From the NCBI GenBank assembly GCA_017457345.1, contig JAFTHR010000245.1, positions 1 through 5,163 on the forward strand: a stretch of DNA of 5,163 nucleotides, given 5' to 3'. This stretch comes from Clostridia bacterium. Its GTDB lineage: Bacteria > Bacillota > Clostridia > Christensenellales > Borkfalkiaceae. Both the position numbers and the translations under genes were made by a program. Below are positions 1 to 5,163 of this stretch, in pieces (position 1 is the first letter of the stretch; the number at the start of each line of letters is the position of its first letter). The notes under the pieces were generated by a model that saw only the letters and a program-made list of their open reading frames with translations, was not told the origin of the DNA and did not search any database.

Positions 1-1312
1 CGGGCGTACGAACGTCGATATAGAATACGTGTACTTCGGTATCGGGATATTTTTCACGGATAAGCATTGCGTGCTTTGCCGTATACATACAGCAGATCTT
101 CGAGCAATAGGGTTTACCACAACCGCTCGTATCACGCGAGCCTACGCATTGAATAAAGGTGATTACCTTCGGATGCTCACCGTCGGAAGGACGAAGCAAG
201 ACGCCGTTCGTAGGACCAGCCGCGTTCATCAAACGTTCAAGTTCAAGAGAGGTGATAACGTCCTTATTGTCGCTATAACCGTATTCGTTGAAAGCGTCAA
301 GTTCAATAGGTTTAAAGCCCGTTGCAACAACGATTGCGCCGTAGTCTCTTTCCACGAATTGATCTTGTTGCGTGTAGTCGATAGCGCCTGCGCCGCAGAA
401 CTTTTGGCAAATCCCGCACTTGCCCGTTTTCATCTTAATACATTGTTCGGGATCGATCACCGCAACGTTGGGGATCGCTTGCGCAAACGGAATATAGATA
501 GCGGGACGGGTGTTCAAATTCATATTGAACGCGTTCAAACCCTTCTTCGACGGACATTTTTCCATACATACTTTACAGCCCGTACATTTCGTTTCGTCCA
601 CGTATCTCGCTTTACGACGGATTTTCACGGAGAAGTTGCCGACGAACCCTTTTACGTCCTCGACTTCCGAATACGTCATAATGTTGATTTTTTCGTGTTG
701 AGCACAGTCCACCATCTTCGGCGTTAAAATACAAGCCGAACAGTCGAGCGTGGGGAACGTTTTATCGATTTGCGCCATACGACCGCCGATCGTTGCGTTC
801 TTTTCCACGATATCCACTTCAAAGCCTGCGTCGGCGATATCGAGCGCGGCTTGAATACCTGCAATACCGCCACCGATAACGAGCGCACGTTTTACAACGG
901 GGCTTTCGCCTGCCATTAAGGGCGCGTTCAATTTTACCTTTGCAATTGCCGTGCGAACGAGCACCATTGCTTTTTGCGTGGCTTCTTCCATCTCCTTGTG
1001 AATCCAAGAACAATGTTCACGGATGTTCGCAATTTCCACCATGTAGGGGTTTAAGCCCGCTGCTTCCGCCGTTTTACGGAAGGTTGCTTCGTGCATTCTG
1101 GGCGAGCAAGAGCCAACGACGATTGCCGTTAAGTTATGCTCTTTGATTGCATTTCGGATAAGTGCTTGACCGTTTTCAGAGCACATATACTGATAGTTTG
1201 CAGAATATACGACGCCCGGTTCGGATTTCATTGCTTCCGCAACTTTTACCACGTCTACCGTTGCCGAGATATTGCTACCACACCAACAAATAAATACACC
1301 TATTCTTTGCAT
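1..1312 (-). CDS. hdrA: HdrA-like subunit of a heterodisulfide-reductase-type complex (partial, C-terminus off window)
   Basis: This is the FAD and iron-sulfur core subunit of a soluble HdrABC-type complex. In characterised relatives it splits electron pairs at FAD between ferredoxin and HdrBC. I translated it by hand: 437 codons from the ATG at 1312 to the window edge without a stop, so the 3' part is missing. HdrA proteins are usually about 650 residues, and the C-terminal ferredoxin domain is the likely loss. Visible parts in order: an N-terminal HdrA domain with C9-W-C11-G and C44, C69, C101; an FAD-binding GGGIAG loop at 147-152 with acidic E170; C191-x2-C194 followed by LTPKM; an inserted ferredoxin domain with C243/C246/C249/C253 and C291/C299/C302/C306; an ATG loop at 330-332; and C389-x13-C403-x3-C407-C408, the QCVGSR...YCS..CC signature of HdrA. 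A purine-rich GAGAG lies 8 bases before the ATG. It starts 44 bases after hdrC and is probably co-transcribed. Family assignment is secure; partner and acceptor are unknown. Confidence 0.93.
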   Translation of the reverse strand, partial: MQRIGVFICWCGSNISATVDVVKVAEAMKSEPGVVYSANYQYMCSENGQALIRNAIKEHNLTAIVVGSCSPRMHEATFRKTAEAAGLNPYMVEIANIREHCSWIHKEMEEATQKAMVLVRTAIAKVKLNAPLMAGESPVVKRALVIGGGIAGIQAALDIADAGFEVDIVEKNATIGGRMAQIDKTFPTLDCSACILTPKMVDCAQHEKINIMTYSEVEDVKGFVGNFSVKIRRKARYVDETKCTGCKVCMEKCPSKKGLNAFNMNLNTRPAIYIPFAQAIPNVAVIDPEQCIKMKTGKCGICQKFCGAGAIDYTQQDQFVERDYGAIVVATGFKPIELDAFNEYGYSDNKDVITSLELERLMNAAGPTNGVLLRPSDGEHPKVITFIQCVGSRDTSGCGKPYCSKICCMYTAKHAMLIREKYPDTEVHVFYIDVRTP

Positions 1313-1325
1313 AGTCTATTCTCTC

Positions 1326-1348
1326 TTTCTTTTGATTTTTTCTTTTGA
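1326..1348 (-). repeat. 10-base direct repeat in the hdrC-hdrA spacer
   Basis: On the minus strand TCAAAAGAAA occurs twice (1348-1339 and 1335-1326) with a period of 13 bases, directly upstream of the hdrA ribosome binding region. The spacer is strongly purine-rich, so this may be low-complexity leader sequence or a small tandem duplication rather than a protein-binding site. Confidence 0.4.
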
Positions 1349-1356
1349 ACTTAAAG

Positions 1357-1743
1357 TTATCTGTTATACTTTCTGTATGCGCTAACAAGCAATTGTTGAG
1401 GAATTAATTCGTCCACGATCGGCGGAATATCCTCTGCTTTTATGCCGTTATTGCCTTGCATACGGATCACCGTTTCGCGCACCGCTTCCACAACGTTTGC
1501 AGGAGCAACGCCACGAGGACAACGCTCCACGCAAGCCATACAGGATAAACAGTTCCAAATAGCGTTGCACTCTAAAAGGACTTCTATTTTGCCTTTCCCA
1601 AGCAAAGATACGAACTGATGCGGTTTAATGTCCATATCCTTATAGGCAGGGCAACGCCCCGAACATTTACCGCACTTCATACATTTGCGAACGTCCGTTC
1701 CGCTGAGTTTTAACATATTGTCAATGCGTTCTTCTTTGGTCAT
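1357..1743 (-). CDS. hdrC: HdrC-like 2x[4Fe-4S] electron-transfer subunit
   Basis: This 128-residue cytoplasmic protein has two classical [4Fe-4S] ferredoxin motifs: C21-x2-C24-x2-C27-x3-C31-P and C65-x2-C68-x2-C71-x3-C75-P. This is the arrangement of HdrC, which passes electrons from HdrA to the HdrB active site. An additional Cys (C59) lies just before the second motif. It is shorter than methanogen HdrC; after the second cluster there is only a helical tail of about 50 residues. I see no membrane segment, so it belongs with soluble HdrABC rather than membrane HdrDE. The start ATG overlaps the hdrB stop in an ATGA arrangement. A strong G-rich site (GGGGGTG) sits just upstream inside hdrB, so translational coupling and equal stoichiometry with HdrB are likely. 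The same fold occurs in the iron-sulfur subunits of other CCG-type reductases, so the substrate cannot be read from this gene alone. Confidence 0.92.
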   Translation of the reverse strand: MTKEERIDNMLKLSGTDVRKCMKCGKCSGRCPAYKDMDIKPHQFVSLLGKGKIEVLLECNAIWNCLSCMACVERCPRGVAPANVVEAVRETVIRMQGNNGIKAEDIPPIVDELIPQQLLVSAYRKYNR

Positions 1744-2519
1744 GCTTTCACCCCCAGCGCTTCAGCGAGCAATTCGGTAAAGTATTTCACCGGTAAAATG
1801 CCACCGCCGTTTACTTGCAAGTTGTATAAGCAAAGCGGGCAGGCGGTAATCACTTCTTCCGCGCCTTTTTCTTTTGCGGAAGAAAGCACCTTTTGGCTCT
1901 TTTGCTTGGGCAACTCGCTATTTTTAAGCGCAACGTACGCACCGCAACACTCGTTTCTAAACGGGTATACGACGGGCGTGCCGCCAAGCGCTTTAATAAA
2001 GTCTTCAATAATAGTAGGATTTTCGGGATTATCGAACGCCATCACACCGCTCGGGCGGAGCAACAAACAGCCGTAATACGCGCCTACTTTTCTATTCAAC
2101 GGTTTTACCACCGCTTTTTTGATATTATCGAACCCAACCACGTTTTTCAGCATTTCCAAGTAATGGAGCACTTCCGTTTCGCCTTTGTACGGCTCGTTGA
2201 GTTGAAGATAATTATTCGCACGAACGGCAACGTCGCCACCCGCTTTCATATCTTCGTTTGCACGTTTAATAACGTTATGACAAGCCGAGCAAAGGGTGAG
2301 AAGTTTCCCGCCGTGATGCTTGGCGTAGTCCAGCGCGCGAACGGCGGATAATTTGGTGGCGATTTCGTCCGTACCCATTTTATACACCGCACCGCAGCAT
2401 TGCCAATTTTCCACTTCTTCCATCTCTACGCCGAGCGCCGCCGCACAAAGACGAGCAGTTTCGTCTAATTCTTTGGCTTTCGTTCTCAGCGTACAGCCGG
2501 GATAATAACTGATTTTCAT
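1740..2519 (-). CDS. hdrB: HdrB-like CCG-domain subunit (disulfide-reductase catalytic type)
   Basis: This 259-residue protein has two complete cysteine-rich CCG modules: C9-x31-C41C42-x34-C77-x2-C80 and C151-x39-C191C192-x34-C227-x2-C230. In structurally characterised HdrB each such module holds a noncubane [4Fe-4S] cluster, and the pair cleaves the CoM-S-S-CoB disulfide. Every cysteine of both motifs is present, so the subunit looks catalytically intact. The N-terminal sequence (YYPGCTL) matches the usual HdrB start and supports this ATG; an AAAGG site precedes it by about 10 bases. It lies 39 bases after fumC and overlaps hdrC by 4 bases. A bacterium of this kind is not expected to make coenzymes M and B, so the natural substrate is probably something else. 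Related CCG proteins serve in thiol:fumarate reductase, SdhE-type subunits and lactate oxidation (LutA/GlpC type). The adjacent HdrC and HdrA favour a true HdrABC complex. Confidence 0.93.
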   Translation of the reverse strand: MKISYYPGCTLRTKAKELDETARLCAAALGVEMEEVENWQCCGAVYKMGTDEIATKLSAVRALDYAKHHGGKLLTLCSACHNVIKRANEDMKAGGDVAVRANNYLQLNEPYKGETEVLHYLEMLKNVVGFDNIKKAVVKPLNRKVGAYYGCLLLRPSGVMAFDNPENPTIIEDFIKALGGTPVVYPFRNECCGAYVALKNSELPKQKSQKVLSSAKEKGAEEVITACPLCLYNLQVNGGGILPVKYFTELLAEALGVKA

Positions 2520-2558
2520 TGTATCACTACCTTTTCGTTTTTTCTCTGATTTGTAAAA

Positions 2559-3935
2559 TTATTTTTGGGGATATGCCATTTCTTCAGGACGGAACACTTC
2601 GTCGAACTTCTCCGCCGTTAAGAAGCCGAGCGCAACGCACGCTTCTTTCAAAGAAATGTTTTCTTTATATGCCTTCTTCGCCGTTTTTGCAGCGTTTTCG
2701 TACCCGATATAAGGGTTGAGCGCGGTGACGAGCATCAAGGAGTTATAAAGGTTATGCTTCATCTTTTCCTTGTTTGCTTTAATCCCCGTCACGCAGTTCT
2801 TTTCAAACGAATTGATGCCGTCTGCAAGCAAACGTACCGATTGCAAGAAGTTATAGATGATAACGGGCATAAACACGTTGAGTTCAAAGTTGCCTTGAGA
2901 AGCGCCCATACCTACCGCCACGTCGTTCGCCATTACTTGCACCGCAACCATGGTCATAGATTCGCATTGCGTGGGATTTACTTTCCCGGGCATAATCGAA
3001 GAACCGGGTTCGTTTTCGGGAATAAAGATTTCGCCAAGCCCGTCTCTAGGACCGCTCGCAAGCCAACGCACGTCGTTTGCGATCTTCATCAAGTTGCAGG
3101 CAAGCGCTTTGAGTGCGCCGTGCGCGAACACGAGTTCGTCCTTAGAAGTAAGGGCGTGATATTTGTTTTCCGCCGTTACGAACGTTTTACCCGTAAGCAC
3201 GCTCACTTGATTTGCCACTTCTTCCGCAAAGCCTTTCGGTGCGTTCAAACCCGTACCTACTGCCGTACCGCCAAGCGCAAGTTCTTTAAGTCCGCCAAGC
3301 GCAAGAGTAAGTTGGGCTTTCGTTTTTTCAATCATATTTCTCCAACCGCTGATCTCTTGCGAGAAGGCGATAGGCACGGCGTCTTGCAAGTGCGTTCTAC
3401 CGCTCTTTACAATCCCTTCGTTCTCCGCTTCTAAGCGTTTGAACGTTTTTACAAGGTTGTCCATTGCGGGGAAGAGTTTATCTTCGATGGCAATTACCGC
3501 CGCAATGTGCATTGCCGTGGGGAAAGTATCGTTCGAACTTTGGCTCTTATTGATATCGTCGTTCGGGTGCAAGATTTTTGCCCCTGCGATTTCGTTGCCG
3601 CGGTTTGCGATAACTTCGTTTGCGTTCATATTCGATTGCGTACCGCTACCCGTTTGCCATACCACTAAAGGGAAATGGGAGTTGAGCGAACCGGAAATTA
3701 CCTCGTCGCACGCGGCTGCAATCGCTTTCGTTTTTTCTTCGGAAATTTTGCCGAGTTTGCAGTTAGCAAGCGCCGCCGCCTTCTTTAAAATCCCAAACGC
3801 GTGGGTGATTTCGCGGGGCATAATTTCATCACCGATAGGGAAGTTTTGTTTACTTCTTTGCGTTTGTGCCGCCCAGTATCTGTCGGCAGGGACTTGCATT
3901 TCACCCATCGTGTCCTTTTCAATACGATATTCCAT
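2559..3935 (-). CDS. fumC: class II fumarate hydratase (fumarase C)
   Basis: This enzyme catalyses reversible hydration of fumarate to L-malate in the cytoplasm. It is the oxygen-stable, iron-free class II form. The 458-residue length is normal for a full-length family member. Visible family motifs: WQTGSGTQSNMN at 93-104, SSNDTFPT at 133-140, the GRTHLQDA segment with T181-H182 (equivalent of the catalytic-region His188 of E. coli FumC), and the superfamily signature GSSIMPGKVNP at 311-321, whose flexible serine loop contains the catalytic base Ser (S312/S313). The substrate-site context ENEPGSSIMPGKVNPTQCE is the fumarase version, and it argues against aspartase, argininosuccinate lyase or adenylosuccinate lyase. 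GGAGAAA (3941-3947) is correctly placed before the ATG, only 17 bases after the upstream dehydrogenase stop, so the two are very likely one transcript. Together they would interconvert oxaloacetate, malate and fumarate. Nothing in the sequence suggests a defect. Confidence 0.96.
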   Translation of the reverse strand: MEYRIEKDTMGEMQVPADRYWAAQTQRSKQNFPIGDEIMPREITHAFGILKKAAALANCKLGKISEEKTKAIAAACDEVISGSLNSHFPLVVWQTGSGTQSNMNANEVIANRGNEIAGAKILHPNDDINKSQSSNDTFPTAMHIAAVIAIEDKLFPAMDNLVKTFKRLEAENEGIVKSGRTHLQDAVPIAFSQEISGWRNMIEKTKAQLTLALGGLKELALGGTAVGTGLNAPKGFAEEVANQVSVLTGKTFVTAENKYHALTSKDELVFAHGALKALACNLMKIANDVRWLASGPRDGLGEIFIPENEPGSSIMPGKVNPTQCESMTMVAVQVMANDVAVGMGASQGNFELNVFMPVIIYNFLQSVRLLADGINSFEKNCVTGIKANKEKMKHNLYNSLMLVTALNPYIGYENAAKTAKKAYKENISLKEACVALGFLTAEKFDEVFRPEEMAYPQK

Positions 3936-3952
3936 TTTTCTTTCTCCGTTCG

Positions 3953-4903
3953 TTAGATTTGAATTTGTGCGATAACGTCTTTCAACACTTGTGCGCTGTT
4001 TTGGAACTTCGCCACTTCTTCATCCGAAAGTTTCGGCGTGAGCGTGGTTTTAATCCCTTCCGGCCCAAGCAAGCAAAGGGTGGAAAGCGCTACGTCCGAA
4101 ACGCCGTATTCACCGTGCATCATGGTAGAAATCGGGGTGACGGTATCCGCACCGGAATAAATAATTTTTACAAGGTGGCAAACGCAAGTTGCAATCCCGT
4201 AGAAGGTTGCGCCTTTCCCTGCGATAATTTTGCCGCCGGATTTCTTCACGTATTCTTCTACTTCCGCATGGTCGTATTCGCTGATTGTAAGACCGTTTTT
4301 ATCGGTTGCGCACTTTTCATAGTCTTCTAAATGAATACCGGAAATGTCTGCGTTCGACCAAGCCACGAACGAACTATCGCCGTGTTCGCCTAAAACGTAG
4401 GCGTGAACTTGTTTTTGATTTACCGAATAAATCTCGGAAAGACGAGTTCTCAAACGAATGGTATCAAGGCTCGTACCCGTACCGATAACGCGATTTTCGG
4501 GAATACCCGTAATTTTGCAGAAGACGTACGTTAATACGTCTACGGGGTTCGCCACGATTAAGAAGAGCGCATCCGGAACGTATTTCACGATCTCGGGAGC
4601 AATGCTCTTTAAAATGTTCACGTTCGTTTGCGTGAGATCAATACGGCTTTGACCGGGCTTTCTACCCACACCGCTCGTAATGATAACGATATCCGAACCC
4701 TTCGCGTCTTCATACGAACCTTCGTAGATTTTCGTAGAGTTCAAATACGGGGTGGCTTGTACGATATCCATTGCCTCCGCTTTCGCCTTTTCGCGATTGA
4801 TATCAATGAGAACGATCTCCGAAACCGGGCCGTTCGCCACTAATAAATAAGCAATCGTCGCACCTACCGATCCTGCACCGATAATAGTCACTTTGTTGGT
4901 CAT
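3953..4903 (-). CDS. NAD-dependent lactate/malate dehydrogenase family enzyme, predicted malate dehydrogenase
   Basis: This 316-residue soluble enzyme has a Rossmann GAGSVG loop (9-14), with Asp34 at the end of beta-2, which favours NAD over NADP. Catalytic residues are complete: D147 and R150 (equivalent to Asp168 and Arg171 of lactate dehydrogenase), H174 in GEHGDSS (His195) and R87 (Arg109). The overall scaffold is lactate-dehydrogenase-like, for example KGATFYGIA with T233 (Thr246) and a C-terminal GEYGVSD segment. However, the mobile substrate loop reads GRKPGQSR: R81 replaces the Gln102 that reads the pyruvate side chain, and Q85 replaces the usual Glu107. Arg at 102 is the malate dehydrogenase residue, and Q102R is known to convert a Bacillus lactate dehydrogenase to oxaloacetate preference. 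With fumC next door, malate dehydrogenase is my preferred call, although automatic annotation may say L-lactate dehydrogenase. GGAGAGA (4911-4917) precedes the ATG. It is the first gene of the operon. Confidence 0.9.
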   Translation of the reverse strand: MTNKVTIIGAGSVGATIAYLLVANGPVSEIVLIDINREKAKAEAMDIVQATPYLNSTKIYEGSYEDAKGSDIVIITSGVGRKPGQSRIDLTQTNVNILKSIAPEIVKYVPDALFLIVANPVDVLTYVFCKITGIPENRVIGTGTSLDTIRLRTRLSEIYSVNQKQVHAYVLGEHGDSSFVAWSNADISGIHLEDYEKCATDKNGLTISEYDHAEVEEYVKKSGGKIIAGKGATFYGIATCVCHLVKIIYSGADTVTPISTMMHGEYGVSDVALSTLCLLGPEGIKTTLTPKLSDEEVAKFQNSAQVLKDVIAQIQI

Positions 4904-4951
4904 AATTCTATCTCTCCGTGATTTATTTTTTTTCTTGTTTTTAATTGCGTT

Positions 4952-4968
4952 GCTTTTTTATAAAAAGC
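4952..4968 (-). other. small AT-rich perfect hairpin in the operon leader
   Basis: The minus strand reads GCTTTTT-ATA-AAAAAGC, a perfect 7-bp inverted repeat with a 3-base loop, roughly 12-28 bases downstream of the predicted transcription start. Only two GC pairs hold it, so it is weak as RNA. It may be an operator half-site pair, a 5'-end stabilising hairpin, or chance in an AT-rich leader. It does not match the Rex redox-repressor consensus (TTGTTAA-N4-TTAACAA). Confidence 0.3.
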
Positions 4969-4986
4969 ACACCGCATTCGAAAATA

Positions 4987-5015
4987 ATTATAACATATTT
5001 CTCCGTCAAAGACAA
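4987..5015 (-). promoter_or_regulatory. sigma-A-type promoter for the operon, extended -10
   Basis: Read on the minus strand, a perfect -10 box TATAAT (4992-4987) is preceded by TGT, making an extended -10 (TGnTATAAT). A -35-like TTGTCT (5015-5010) lies exactly 17 bases upstream. Transcription would start near 4980 and leave a leader of roughly 75 bases before the dehydrogenase ATG at 4903. A TTGACG sits closer to the -10, but its 11-base spacing is too short for a -35 element. The promoter lies just downstream of the terminator at 5090-5123, the expected arrangement for an independent operon. Confidence 0.75.
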
Positions 5016-5089
5016 GAATATAACGCCTAAAAACATCAATTTTTTTTGCCATTTTTATCAGTTTTTTCCTGAGAAAAACCTTTCAGCGC

Positions 5090-5123
5090 AAAAAAGGACC
5101 GTCCCTTCTTAAAAAAGGACGGT
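5090..5123 (-). terminator. rho-independent terminator of an upstream gene outside the window
   Basis: On the minus strand ACCGTCC (5123-5117) can pair with GGACGGT (5104-5098) as a perfect 7-bp stem around a 12-base loop. The RNA then has CC and a run of six U (5095-5090). The U run on this side of the stem, and none on the other, points to termination of minus-strand transcription arriving from beyond 5163. It separates that unknown gene from the operon described here. Confidence 0.75.
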
Positions 5124-5163
5124 TTCCCTCTACCATTTCATTGTTTAACGGCTCTTTAACGCA

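Noticed and set aside
29..727. Open plus-strand frame of 232 codons.
   Set aside because: It lies entirely antisense to hdrA, whose minus-strand translation shows clear family motifs. The composition is shadow-like (rich in Arg, Phe, His) with no recognisable domain.
2520..2558. Possible separate promoter or terminator between fumC and hdrB.
   Set aside because: The 39-base spacer has no GC stem with a U run and no convincing -35/-10 pair, so read-through is the simpler view.
2754..3434. Open plus-strand frame of 226 codons.
   Set aside because: It is antisense to the middle of fumC, which is full length with all catalytic motifs. The protein resembles nothing and has shadow-type composition.
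3439..3975. Plus-strand frame of 178 codons with hydrophobic stretches that could pass for a membrane protein.
   Set aside because: It is the complement of the fumC N-terminal half and the spacer before it. The hydrophobicity is a by-product of the reverse frame.
5145..5163. Possible last codons of an upstream minus-strand gene ending at TAA 5147-5145, or in another frame at 5158-5156.
   Set aside because: Only a few codons are visible and two frames offer a stop, so no gene can be supported, although the terminator at 5090-5123 implies that a transcript ends here.
4904..5163. Search for a Rex (NADH-sensing) operator upstream of the dehydrogenase.
   Set aside because: No sequence close to the TTGTTAA-N4-TTAACAA palindrome was found. 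TTGTTTAAC at 5141-5149 is a half-site at best and lies upstream of the terminator.
1..5163. CRISPR array, insertion sequence, tRNA, rRNA or phage features.
   Set aside because: No regularly spaced repeats, transposase-like frame, terminal inverted repeats or RNA gene signature was seen. The window is densely packed with metabolic genes.

Overview
The window carries five consecutive genes, all on the minus strand, read from high to low coordinates. They look like one catabolic operon of an anaerobic low-to-moderate-GC bacterium. Purine-rich, AT-rich spacers, GGAG-type ribosome binding sites, a sigma-A-like promoter and anaerobic redox genes suggest an uncultured Bacillota/Clostridia-type organism, possibly from the gut. 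That placement is inference, since no rRNA or other marker gene is present.

Layout in transcription order. A rho-independent terminator (5090-5123) closes whatever lies upstream. A well-formed promoter follows (4987-5015, extended -10), then a leader of about 75 nt. The genes are: an NAD-dependent lactate/malate dehydrogenase family enzyme (4903-3953); class II fumarase fumC (3935-2559); an HdrB-like subunit with two CCG iron-sulfur modules (2519-1740); a short HdrC-like two-cluster ferredoxin subunit (1743-1357, overlapping hdrB by 4 bases); and an HdrA-like flavin/iron-sulfur subunit (from 1312, running off the window at position 1, 437 codons visible). The gaps are 17, 39, -4 and 44 bases, with no internal terminator seen. 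The plus strand holds only shadow reading frames.

The first enzyme looks like an L-lactate dehydrogenase overall but has Arg (R81) where lactate dehydrogenases have the specificity residue Gln102, and a neutral residue where they have an acidic one. That predicts oxaloacetate/malate as substrate. With fumarase next to it, the pair would interconvert oxaloacetate, malate and fumarate, the reductive C4 branch used to dispose of NADH. The three Hdr subunits form a soluble, potentially electron-bifurcating heterodisulfide-reductase-like complex. Having them in the same transcription unit suggests a link between C4-dicarboxylate metabolism and Hdr-type electron transfer. The electron donor and the real acceptor are not visible here, and the genes downstream of hdrA would be decisive.
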